Below are positions 16,923 to 25,199 of a stretch of DNA of 64,000 nucleotides, piece by piece; position 1 is the first letter of the stretch; each line of letters starts with the position of its first letter. The DNA comes from an uncultured Lachnospiraceae bacterium (GTDB taxonomy: Bacteria; Bacillota; Clostridia; Lachnospirales; Lachnospiraceae). The notes under the pieces were generated by a model. The model made no database searches and was not told where the DNA came from. It saw nothing but the letters and a program-made list of their open reading frames with translations. The translations under genes were made by a program, and so were the position numbers. The DNA lies in NCBI GenBank assembly GCA_910587635.1, contig CAJUNB010000027.1, positions 90,524-154,523 of the forward strand, in the 5' to 3' direction.

Positions 16923-17164
16923 TTCGCAGTGCACGCTCAAGACCGCTTCGCGGGCTTTCGCTACACTAATGAGCAGTGCCCAAGCTCGATTTCGCTTCGC
17001 TTCTTCTCGCTTTCGGGCTTTCGCCCTATGCACCTCGCCCTTTTTCGCAGTGCACGCTCAAGACCGCTTCGCGGGCTTTCGCTACACTAATGAGCAGTGC
17101 CCAAGCTCGATTCCGCTTCGCTTCATCTCCCTTTCGGGCTTTCGCCCTATGTTCACTCGTGTCT
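16923..17164. repeat. 121-bp tandem repeat, two copies, between purL and carA
   Basis: Two copies (16923-17043 and 17044-17164) match in about 105 of the first 108 bases and then diverge. Each contains small hairpins such as CCGCTTCGCGG and GGGCTTTCGCCC and the 12-mer AATGAGCAGTGC. That 12-mer reappears inverted at 17209-17220, next to the purL stop. The composition differs from the flanking genes. The 353 bases between carA and purL contain only this repeat, the palindrome next to it and the carA ribosome site; open frames across it are artefacts. Confidence 0.85.
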
Positions 17165-17200
17165 ATGGAAAAATATGCAAGCATATTTTTCCATAGACAC
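17159..17200. repeat. 42-bp perfect palindrome after purL
   Basis: Two perfect 20-base arms (17159-17178 and 17181-17200) are separated by AA. In RNA this would be a very stable hairpin 21 bases after the purL stop codon. No T run follows on either strand, so it is not a standard terminator. It may protect the 3' end or be part of the neighbouring repeat element. Confidence 0.85.
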
Positions 17201-17221
17201 TCGTTCACGCACTGCTCATTG

Positions 17222-20200
17222 CTAGCGAAAATATTTAACTCCGGATTCGAAGATGCGCATGTCCTGTTCTCCATATATGTTGATGGCCACTGCCGTCCCT
17301 TTTCGTTCCACATGTGCCATTTTGCCAAAGCACCGGCCGTCAGGGGAGGTGATACCTTCAATGGCCCCATAGGAACCGTTGATATTCCATTCCCCATCCA
17401 TGGTAATATTTCCTTCGGGATCACTGTACTGGGTCGCTACCTGTCCGTTGGCAAACAGTCTGTCAATCCATTCCTGGGGCGCCACAAACCTTCCCTCTCC
17501 ATGGGAAGCCGGGTTGACATAGGTCTCTCCCAGCTTCGCCTCTGCAAGCCAGGGAGACTGATTGGATACCACTTTTGTATATACCATTCTGGATATATGT
17601 CTGTTCAATGTATTGAAAGTCAGCGTAGGAGAATCTTCCTTCTGACCGACAATCTCTCCATAGGGCACAAGTCCCAGCTTAATCATTGCCTGGAATCCAT
17701 TACAGATTCCAAGAGCCAGGCCGTCTCTCTCCTGAAGCAGCTTTGTCACCGCCTCCCGCAGCCTGTCATTCTGAAAGGCAGTAGCGAAAAATTTGGCGCT
17801 GCCATCCGGCTCATCCCCTGCAGAAAATCCGCCGGGAAACATAATGATCTGTGACTGTTCGATCGCCTTTTCAAAAGCAGCCACGGATTCTCTTATATTT
17901 TCAGCAGATAAATTGCCAAATACTTTTGTCACCACATTGGCTCCTGCTCTCTCGAATGCTTTCGCACTGTCGTATTCACAGTTTGTCCCCGGAAATACCG
18001 GAATAAATACTGTCGGTTTTGCCACTTTATGTTTACAAATATAGAGTGTCTCCGCCTGATAACAGCCCCGGTCCATTTTCTCTGTCCCGTTTTCTGCCTT
18101 TGCGGGGAATACTTTCTCCAGAGGAGCCTTCCATGCCTGCAGCGCTTCTTCTATCGGCAACTTCATATCTCTGTAAGTAAATACCGCCTCCTGCGTTACC
18201 CGACCAACCAACGTATAGGAAATGTCTCTTTCCTTCAAAATGGAAAGAGCCTCTTCTGATACTTCTGCCACGATACTGCCAAGACCGTTTCCAAACAGCT
18301 CCTCTTCATCCAGCTCCTCCCGCAGAGCAATACCAAAGCCATTTCCAAAGGCCATCCGGGACACGGCCGCTGCCAGTCCATAGGAATCCAGCGCATAGGC
18401 CGACACTATTTTTCCATCTGTTATGAGTTCCGTAATATTGCCATACAGCTCCATCACATCTTCATAAACAGGCAGGTCGTATTCATCTTTTTCAATGGAA
18501 AATACGATAATCCTGTTACCTTCCTTCTTCAGCTCCGGTGTAATAATATCATGGTAGTCCGCCACATCCACAGCAAAGGACACAAGAGTGGGGGGCACAT
18601 CGATTTCATTGAAAGTACCGGACATACTGTCCTTTCCACCGATGGAAGGCAGCTCAAAGCCCATCTGGGCATCAAATGCCCCCAATAACGCCGCAAAAGG
18701 CTGGCTCCAGCGCTCTGCTTCCTCTGTCATCCTACGGAAATATTCCTGGAAACTGAAGCGGATCTTTTTATAATCCCCACCGGAGGCCACGATCTTTGCC
18801 ATAGACTGCATCACAGCATAGACAGCACCATGATAAGGACTCCAGGAAGAAAGATAAGGATCGAATCCATAGCTCATCATCGTCACAGTATTGGTTTTAC
18901 CATAGAGTACCGGCAGTTTTGCCACCATCGTCTGTGTCTCTGTCAGCTGATACTTTCCTCCATAGGGCATGAACACGCTGCCTGCCCCGATAGAGGAATC
19001 AAACATTTCCACAAGCCCCTTTTGTGAACATACATTTAAATCGGACAGTGTAGCAGTCCAGGCCTTCTTGACCTCTTTTTCTTTTAATGCTTCTTCCACT
19101 GCCGGAACTGCAAATTTTTTGAAATAATTGTCCTCTTCCGAAGGCATTTCCACAACTACATTTGTTTCCTGATGCGCTCCGTTCGTATCCAAAAATGCCC
19201 GGGAAAGGTTTACGATCTCTTTTCCCCGCCAGGTGAGTACCAGTCTGGGCTCCTGCGTCACAACAGCCACTTTCACGGCTTCCAGATTTTCCTGGGCTGC
19301 ATAGTCCAAGAAAATATCCGCATCTTTCGGGTCCACTACCACTGCCATCCGTTCCTGAGACTCGGAAATAGCCAGTTCCGTACCGTCCAGACCTGCATAT
19401 TTTTTAGGCACCTTGTCCAGATCTACGATGAGACCATCTGCCAGCTCCCCGATCGCCACGGAAACGCCGCCGGCTCCGAAATCGTTGCATTTCTTAATCA
19501 ATCGGCTCACTTCTTCCCGCCGAAAGAGTCTCTGTATTTTTCGTTCTGTAGGTGCATTGCCCTTTTGGACTTCCGCACCGCATGTCTCTATGGAACTTTC
19601 CGTATGTACTTTGGAGGAGCCTGTAGCACCTCCACAGCCATCTCTGCCGGTTCTGCCTCCCAGCAAAATGATGACGTCTCCCGGATCCGACGTCTCCCGG
19701 ATGACATTGCATCTGGGAGACGCGCCCATAACAGCACCGATCTCCATCCGCTTCGCCACATAGGCAGGATGATAGATCTCTTTTACATAACCGGTGGCCA
19801 GACCGATCTGATTTCCATAGGAAGAATAACCGCTCGCCGCACCTCTTACAAGCTTTTTCTGAGGAAGCTTTCCACGCAGTGTCTGCTGAGCAGACACGGT
19901 AGGATCCGCCGCGCCGGTAACACGCATTGCCTGATACACATAAGACCGCCCTGACAGAGGATCCCGGATGGCTCCTCCCAGACAGGTAGCCGCCCCACCG
20001 AAAGGTTCGATTTCCGTAGGATGATTGTGAGTCTCGTTCTTAAAACTTACAAGCCACTCCTGATTTCTGCCGTCGATTTCTACCGGCACGACAATAGAGC
20101 AGGCATTGATCTCATCGGATTCCTCCAGATCTTCCAGCCTGCCTTCTTTTTTTAATTTTTTCATTGCCATCAGAGCAAGATCCATCAGACAGATATATTT

Positions 20201-21010
20201 ATCCTCCCTGCCTGCATTGATCTCCTCTCTGATATCCAGATATGCCAGATATGTTGTCTCCAACGGAGATTTATAATATCCCTCTTCAAATGTTATATTT
20301 TTTAATTCCGTGGAAAATGTCGTATGTCTGCAATGGTCAGACCAATACGTATCCAGAACCCTGATCTCCGTCATGGTCGGGTCCCTGTGTTCCTCTTTGT
20401 CAAAATAATTCTGAATGTGAAGAAAATCACGAAATGTCATGGCAAGCCCAAAACTGTCATACAGTTCCCGCAGCTGTGTGCCTCCCATCTTGCAAAAACC
20501 TTCTATTACCCTGATATCATCCGGTTCTTCGTAAATCGTCTCCAGCGTATCCGGCTTCACCATATCCGTCTCCCGGGAATCTACCGGATTGATACAGTAT
20601 CCTTTAATCCGTTCCATATCTTTCGGAGAAATATCTCCTTCCAGCAGATACACAACAGCCGTTCTGACAATCGGCTCTTCCTTTTCATTTAAAAACCGAA
20701 TACACTGTACAGCCGAATCCGCTCTCTGATCAAACTGTCCCGGAAGAAACTCCACTCCAAATACATTTGTATTTTCCGTTACCGGCAAAGTTTCTTCATA
20801 CAGTAAATCCACCGGCGGCTCCGAAAAGACAGTCCTGCAGGCAGACCGGTATGTCTCATCACTGATATTTTCCACATCGTAACGGATAAATACCCTCACA
20901 CCGTTCACGCTTTCAATCCCGAGATAATTCCTTATCTCTTCCCAAAGCTCCTTTGCCTTTACTGCAAAAGGCGCCTTTTTTTCCACATAAACCCGTCGCA
21001 CACTCTCCAT
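17222..21010 (-). CDS. purL: Phosphoribosylformylglycinamidine synthase, single-chain
   Basis: A 1262-residue enzyme of de novo purine synthesis that converts FGAR to FGAM with ATP and glutamine. It fuses the PurS-like N terminus, two PurM-like ATP-binding halves (with SFKNETHNHPTEIEPFGGAATC and the later GGKDSMSGTF) and a C-terminal glutaminase domain with VFPGTNCEYDSAKAF and the nucleophile in LGICNGFQAM. The start at 21010 (MESVRR) was chosen because GGAGG lies 8 bases upstream; an ATG at 21025 directly abuts the stop of the TetR gene and contains that site. It is thus read from the same message as the TetR gene. The length is normal for the large clostridial form. Confidence 0.97.
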   Translation of the reverse strand: MESVRRVYVEKKAPFAVKAKELWEEIRNYLGIESVNGVRVFIRYDVENISDETYRSACRTVFSEPPVDLLYEETLPVTENTNVFGVEFLPGQFDQRADSAVQCIRFLNEKEEPIVRTAVVYLLEGDISPKDMERIKGYCINPVDSRETDMVKPDTLETIYEEPDDIRVIEGFCKMGGTQLRELYDSFGLAMTFRDFLHIQNYFDKEEHRDPTMTEIRVLDTYWSDHCRHTTFSTELKNITFEEGYYKSPLETTYLAYLDIREEINAGREDKYICLMDLALMAMKKLKKEGRLEDLEESDEINACSIVVPVEIDGRNQEWLVSFKNETHNHPTEIEPFGGAATCLGGAIRDPLSGRSYVYQAMRVTGAADPTVSAQQTLRGKLPQKKLVRGAASGYSSYGNQIGLATGYVKEIYHPAYVAKRMEIGAVMGASPRCNVIRETSDPGDVIILLGGRTGRDGCGGATGSSKVHTESSIETCGAEVQKGNAPTERKIQRLFRREEVSRLIKKCNDFGAGGVSVAIGELADGLIVDLDKVPKKYAGLDGTELAISESQERMAVVVDPKDADIFLDYAAQENLEAVKVAVVTQEPRLVLTWRGKEIVNLSRAFLDTNGAHQETNVVVEMPSEEDNYFKKFAVPAVEEALKEKEVKKAWTATLSDLNVCSQKGLVEMFDSSIGAGSVFMPYGGKYQLTETQTMVAKLPVLYGKTNTVTMMSYGFDPYLSSWSPYHGAVYAVMQSMAKIVASGGDYKKIRFSFQEYFRRMTEEAERWSQPFAALLGAFDAQMGFELPSIGGKDSMSGTFNEIDVPPTLVSFAVDVADYHDIITPELKKEGNRIIVFSIEKDEYDLPVYEDVMELYGNITELITDGKIVSAYALDSYGLAAAVSRMAFGNGFGIALREELDEEELFGNGLGSIVAEVSEEALSILKERDISYTLVGRVTQEAVFTYRDMKLPIEEALQAWKAPLEKVFPAKAENGTEKMDRGCYQAETLYICKHKVAKPTVFIPVFPGTNCEYDSAKAFERAGANVVTKVFGNLSAENIRESVAAFEKAIEQSQIIMFPGGFSAGDEPDGSAKFFATAFQNDRLREAVTKLLQERDGLALGICNGFQAMIKLGLVPYGEIVGQKEDSPTLTFNTLNRHISRMVYTKVVSNQSPWLAEAKLGETYVNPASHGEGRFVAPQEWIDRLFANGQVATQYSDPEGNITMDGEWNINGSYGAIEGITSPDGRCFGKMAHVERKGTAVAINIYGEQDMRIFESGVKYFR

Positions 21011-21025
21011 GAACCTATCCTCCAT

Positions 21026-21610
21026 CTATTCTTCTAGCACAAGACCCTGCATGATGTATAGCAGTTCATCATCCACCGTCCGCTCTGTAATGCCAATGGT
21101 ATTGGCAGCTACTTTCAATCCTTCCAACACATACATGATATTGCGTGCACATCCAAGCGGATCGTCACAGTAAAATTCTCCCCGCTCCACACCGTCTGTG
21201 ATCAGCTTCTCCATCACTGCCACAGCGCCGTCAAACTGCATCCGCAGCATATTTTCCTTCTTCGCCACTTTGTTTTCAAAAAAATACTCATATATAGCCA
21301 CTGTCAGGCTGTTCTTTTTACGCAGTATTTCTTTTTTCTGTTCTTTCAATAAAAGTGCCAGAATATCGGAAGGAGCCGCATCCTCTGCTATATTAGAGGA
21401 AAACAGATCATCCGCCTCCTGGCTCTCCAGCCTCAGTATCTCCATAAAAATGTCTTTTGTGCTTCCAAAATACAGATACAGGCCCCCTCTGCTGATTCCA
21501 CAGGCTTCTACAACGTCTTTCATTGTAACACTTTTATAGCCTTTTTCCATAAATATTTTTTTAGCCGTTTCCAAAATAAACTGTCTTTTCTGTGTTGATT
21601 TTTCTCCCAT
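21026..21610 (-). CDS. TetR family transcriptional regulator
   Basis: A 194-residue TetR-type repressor. The N-terminal DNA-binding domain reads RQFILETAKKIFMEKGYKSVTMKDVVEACGISRGGLYLYFGSTKDIF, the classic pattern; the rest is the helical ligand and dimer domain. AAGGAG precedes the ATG. Its stop codon is immediately followed by the purL region, so it probably shares a transcript with purL and with the unknown gene upstream. What it senses is not evident, and I found no clear palindromic operator in front of the operon. Confidence 0.92.
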   Translation of the reverse strand: MGEKSTQKRQFILETAKKIFMEKGYKSVTMKDVVEACGISRGGLYLYFGSTKDIFMEILRLESQEADDLFSSNIAEDAAPSDILALLLKEQKKEILRKKNSLTVAIYEYFFENKVAKKENMLRMQFDGAVAVMEKLITDGVERGEFYCDDPLGCARNIMYVLEGLKVAANTIGITERTVDDELLYIMQGLVLEE

Positions 21611-21622
21611 ATGTATAACTCC

Positions 21623-22102
21623 TTATCCCTGTCTTTCGTTTTCCTTCCTCAGTTTGCCCCAGAAAGCAATGATATCTTTCATTTTCAACAAAAGCTCCAG
21701 AAAAATGCCGCTCTCCACCGCCTCTGACCAGAGTCCGGCTTTTGTCATACCTTTCAGAATATATTTGGAAAAAATTTTCCACAGATCGCTCATCTCTTTG
21801 ATCGTAGCATTCTGTATAAAATCCCATTCTTCTTTCTGCGAACGAATTCCAGTTCTGGAATAAAAATATACATAATTCCGATCGATCAGTTTGCTGGCCT
21901 GGGCTGTCCTTACAAAGCCAAGCAGCGTTCCATCGTAGATCGGGAAAGTCAGGGAGTTCTTTTCCACACCTTCTCCCTTAAAAATAGTAGCTGTCTTTTT
22001 CCCTTTCTGCGCCTTCAACCATGGAATATACACTGCCAGCTTTTCCAACTCCGGCTTATAATATGCAATGACTTCTTCTGTACTTAATTTGTCACTATCC
22101 AT
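21623..22102 (-). CDS. Conserved-looking hypothetical protein upstream of TetR
   Basis: A 159-residue soluble protein that I do not recognise. It has no signal peptide or membrane helix. The sequence is mixed helical with many aromatic and charged residues (YYKPELEKLAVYIPWLKAQKGKK, then a likely small beta region TFPIYDGTLLGFVRTAQ, and a helical end with many Lys and Leu). It ends 12 bases before the TetR gene, so it likely forms a unit with it and is a candidate target of that regulator. The ribosome site is weak. A possible promoter (TTGAAA and TAATGA, spacer 16) lies upstream near 22165-22195. Confidence 0.7.
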   Translation of the reverse strand: MDSDKLSTEEVIAYYKPELEKLAVYIPWLKAQKGKKTATIFKGEGVEKNSLTFPIYDGTLLGFVRTAQASKLIDRNYVYFYSRTGIRSQKEEWDFIQNATIKEMSDLWKIFSKYILKGMTKAGLWSEAVESGIFLELLLKMKDIIAFWGKLRKENERQG

Positions 22103-22235
22103 ACCAAGGCCCCAATCCTTCTCTTTTTATGACATACTTGTTTTTCATTTTATCATATTTTTTCATTATGTACAGCTAAAATATTTTCAAATATAAAAAT
22201 CATATAAGGAATTACAAAGGGATTTCCTATACGAT

Positions 22236-22266
22236 AAAAAGCTGTACACCTGAGTGAACAGCTTTT
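22236..22266 (-). terminator. Terminator of the OFA transporter gene
   Basis: The minus strand shows AAAAGCTGT...ACAGCTTTTT with inner GTG/CAC pairs around a short loop, followed by T residues. Confidence 0.8.
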
Positions 22267-22295
22267 ATCCATTTGATACTCCGTATCATTGATAT

Positions 22296-23663
22296 TTATT
22301 TTCCGGCCTTTTTTGCTGCAAGAGCCTTTTCCGTAGGCTTTACCATAACGAAGCAGATAATCAGCGCAAGGATATAGAGAACGATCGTTGCGTATAATAC
22401 GCACTGATAACCGGCAGGATTGACTGTAATAAGTTCCACTGTGCCGTCGGCAAGAGCATGTTCGATTTCCACAGGTGTCCCAAATTTACTTACGATCCAG
22501 GTAGCCATCTGATTTCCAGTGAGCCCTGCAAATCCCCATGCCGACAATGTGATTCCATGAATCGCACTGATATTGCCCATACCATAGTGATCGGAAAGCA
22601 GTGTGGGTACATTGGAAAATCCACCTCCGTAGCCCGCATTGACAACAAAGATAAGACCCAGTACAAGTGCGATCAAAAGCACATTTCCTTCACCATTCTT
22701 AATACCACCTGTAACGAGTACAATTCCTGTAAGAATAATAGAAAGAATGAAAATCAGCTTATAGATCGTGTTCCTGTCTTTCATCGTATCGGCCCATGCA
22801 GAAAATCCAAGACGTCCGCCTGCATTAAAGACTGCGGACACTGTGGAAATCACACCTACCGCACCGGCAAGTCCGATACATTTCACAATCATCTTTTCCT
22901 GAGAGATCAGTGCCAGACCACACGTAATATTGATATAGAACATAAGCCAGATACCGATATAGTTGGCAATAGGTTTGGACTTGATAACATCAAAAGCGCC
23001 CTGTCCCTTCTCCTTTGCCTGAGGTTCATGCCAGCCTTCCGGCTTCTTCAAAAGGAGATGCCCAACGAACATCATGACGAAGTATACCACTGCCAGAATC
23101 AGGAACATTTTGTATATGCCGCCCTCTCCCAGATTGTCCAGCAGCGACTGCATAATCGGACTCGCAATCGCCTTCGCTGCACCGAACCCGGCAACAGCCA
23201 GACCTGTAGCAAGTCCCTTCCTGTCTTCAAACCAGAGCATCAGTGTCTTGACCGGGGACAGATAACCGGTGCCAAGACCGATTCCCATAATAAACCCATA
23301 ACATATGTAAATCCCAATCAGAACGAGTATGCTTCCCTGATGCTGTCCACCATAATAAATAAAGAAGCCGGTACCCGCCATCCCTGCCGCAAAACAGATC
23401 GCTGCAATCAGAGAAGATTTATGTATATCCTTTTCCACTACATTTCCAAGAAATGCCGCTGACATGCCAAGGAAAAAGATAGCAAAGCTGAATGCCCACT
23501 CCGTAGCACTTTTTGAAAATCCGATATAGTCAGCAATCTCCTGACTGAAAATCGACCAGCAATAAACAGTACCGATGCTGCAATGAAGCAGCAATGCGGG
23601 AACGGCGGCACGAATCCACTTATTTGTCCGCCATCCGCCGACGTTTTTTTCCGTTTCTCCCAT
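22296..23663 (-). CDS. MFS transporter, OFA (oxalate/formate antiporter-like) family
   Basis: A 455-residue twelve-helix membrane transporter of the major facilitator superfamily. The N terminus (RAAVPALLLHCSIGTVYCWSIFSQEI) and the loop GLGTGYLSPVKTLMLWFEDRKGLATGLAVAGFG are typical of the OFA subgroup, which includes the oxalate/formate antiporter and likely monocarboxylate carriers. The substrate cannot be read from sequence. The start at 23663 follows GGAGGAAG; the open frame to 23762 would run across the promoter. It has its own promoter and terminator. The leader of about 85 bases contains a GCGCG/CGCGC hairpin. Confidence 0.9.
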   Translation of the reverse strand: MGETEKNVGGWRTNKWIRAAVPALLLHCSIGTVYCWSIFSQEIADYIGFSKSATEWAFSFAIFFLGMSAAFLGNVVEKDIHKSSLIAAICFAAGMAGTGFFIYYGGQHQGSILVLIGIYICYGFIMGIGLGTGYLSPVKTLMLWFEDRKGLATGLAVAGFGAAKAIASPIMQSLLDNLGEGGIYKMFLILAVVYFVMMFVGHLLLKKPEGWHEPQAKEKGQGAFDVIKSKPIANYIGIWLMFYINITCGLALISQEKMIVKCIGLAGAVGVISTVSAVFNAGGRLGFSAWADTMKDRNTIYKLIFILSIILTGIVLVTGGIKNGEGNVLLIALVLGLIFVVNAGYGGGFSNVPTLLSDHYGMGNISAIHGITLSAWGFAGLTGNQMATWIVSKFGTPVEIEHALADGTVELITVNPAGYQCVLYATIVLYILALIICFVMVKPTEKALAAKKAGK

Positions 23664-23753
23664 AGTATACTTCCTCCATTTTTCCAGATATTTCTCCGTA
23701 AAATCATTTAGCACAAAGCGCGGTAAACGCGCAGCGGCTGGATTTTCGACTAT

Positions 23754-23782
23754 ATTATACACTATCCATAATCAGGTTTCAA
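23754..23782 (-). promoter_or_regulatory. Promoter of the OFA transporter gene
   Basis: TTGAAA (23777-23782) and a perfect TATAAT (23754-23759) on the minus strand, spacer 17. It starts only a few bases after the end of the ABC permease gene. A hairpin GCGCG-GTAAA-CGCGC (23718-23732) lies in the transcribed leader. Confidence 0.7.
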
Positions 23783-23787
23783 CCCTT

Positions 23788-25149
23788 CTATTCGTTGCGT
23801 ATCGCCGCCAGCGGACTTAGACGCATAGCCCGCAGTGCCGGAAAAAATCCTGCCACCATTCCTACGAGAATGGCAAACCCCACAGAGGAACCGGCAAGCC
23901 ACAATGGTATATAGGAAAGAGTCATTTCCATTCCCATTTTCATCACTATCTGATTGATAATAAATGAAATCAGAAAACTGAAGCCAATCCCGACAACGCC
24001 TCCGATCAGCCCGATAAATCCTGCTTCCATCAAAAACAATGTCCTGATATCCCGCATGTCACAGCCAATCACCTTCATAACACCGATTTCTTTTGTCCTT
24101 TCATAGATGGACATCATCATCGTATTGGTAATACCGATCGCCGCCACGATCAGCGATACGGCACCGATGCCTCCCAGCACTGCCTGAATATAGCTGTACT
24201 GTTTTTTCATGGAATCCACCCATTCCGTATTACTATATGTCTGATACCCCATATCGGTAATCCATTTCTGGACTTCGGATACATTTGCCATATCGTCCAC
24301 TTCTACATAGAGCTCATTGTAATAAAACTGCTTATAAGGCTTACCCGAAGCGGTACTGGGCTGCCCCGGAATGACCTTTCCCCGGAACAGCCGTTTCAGA
24401 TGTGCCTCCAAAGGTACTATATTACAGTAAACTCTCCAACTGTAACTTTTATAGGTATCCATCCCTCCGTCGATCAGACCCGCATATCCGGCCAGATATT
24501 TTTTCGGTGGTTTTCCGCTCCCCTGCTGACCGTTTCCCAGATTATCCATACTATTATAATAGCTGTCCATATCGTAGATGATAAAAACAGAATCGTTCTT
24601 AAAATCGATGTCCGGTATCGTACCATCCATCCAGTACCCTGAATTCGTCCTGCTGTTCATAAATTCCGCTATCACCTGATTGCCATATAGAAAGACCAGT
24701 TCATCCTCTCTGACAGGGATTTCCCCATCCGCCAGCGGGAAATCCATGTTCTGCAGTGCTTCACTGCTCATGCCCCGTATCTCCATATAATTGTTCTCAT
24801 AGGCACCACATTTCGCCAGTACATTCACGGTCAGTACCGGGGAAACAAGCTTCACGTGGGGATTACCCCTGATCAATTTTACCAGATCATCGTCCAGACG
24901 CTTCTTATCTTTCTCCGCTGTCTCCCCTCCGTCATAACTGTAACTGTCTGCCTCCCTCACTTCAATAGAGGTCAGTCCTCCGTTTTCCTCAATATCCTGC
25001 ATTGTGGAACGGTTCAGCCCGAGTCCCAGTGAAACCATGACGACAATCGAAGCCGTACCGATGACGACACCAAGTACCGTCAGTATTGTTCGTACCTTCC
25101 GCTTCCACAGGCTGCCGCTGCTCATGTACAAAAGATCATCCAATCTCAT
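23788..25149 (-). CDS. MacB-like ABC transporter permease
   Basis: A 453-residue permease of the MacB/FtsX type (type VII ABC). One N-terminal helix around RTILTVLGVVIGTASIVVMVS is followed by a large outer domain of about 260 residues, then three C-terminal helices (VLGGIGAVSLIVAAIGITNTMM, the second around FIGLIGGVVGIGF, and the last around LAGSSVGFAILVGMVAGFFPALRAMRLSPL). The start at 25149 (MRLDDLL) is the usual family start and follows AAAGGG; an ATG at 25191 has only a weak site. Such systems do not import or export through a channel but drive extracytoplasmic work such as efflux or envelope stress relief. It is the last gene of a three-gene operon with the ATPase and the CARDB-like protein. 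Confidence 0.88.
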   Translation of the reverse strand: MRLDDLLYMSSGSLWKRKVRTILTVLGVVIGTASIVVMVSLGLGLNRSTMQDIEENGGLTSIEVREADSYSYDGGETAEKDKKRLDDDLVKLIRGNPHVKLVSPVLTVNVLAKCGAYENNYMEIRGMSSEALQNMDFPLADGEIPVREDELVFLYGNQVIAEFMNSRTNSGYWMDGTIPDIDFKNDSVFIIYDMDSYYNSMDNLGNGQQGSGKPPKKYLAGYAGLIDGGMDTYKSYSWRVYCNIVPLEAHLKRLFRGKVIPGQPSTASGKPYKQFYYNELYVEVDDMANVSEVQKWITDMGYQTYSNTEWVDSMKKQYSYIQAVLGGIGAVSLIVAAIGITNTMMMSIYERTKEIGVMKVIGCDMRDIRTLFLMEAGFIGLIGGVVGIGFSFLISFIINQIVMKMGMEMTLSYIPLWLAGSSVGFAILVGMVAGFFPALRAMRLSPLAAIRNE

Positions 25150-25199
25150 CCTGTTCCCTTTCAGCACGCGCATGACGAATCGCGCAGGCATGATTCTTT

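Noticed and set aside
16870..17221. PyrR attenuator or riboswitch in front of carA
   Set aside because: The space holds only the repeat element and palindrome; no pyrimidine-type antiterminator pattern or T run.
16885..17854. Overlapping frames across the purL-carA spacer with repeated peptides
   Set aside because: They arise from the 121-bp tandem DNA repeat and run on into antisense purL; no start site.
22458..23462. A 334-codon plus-strand frame
   Set aside because: Antisense to the OFA transporter; composition matches the reverse of membrane helices.
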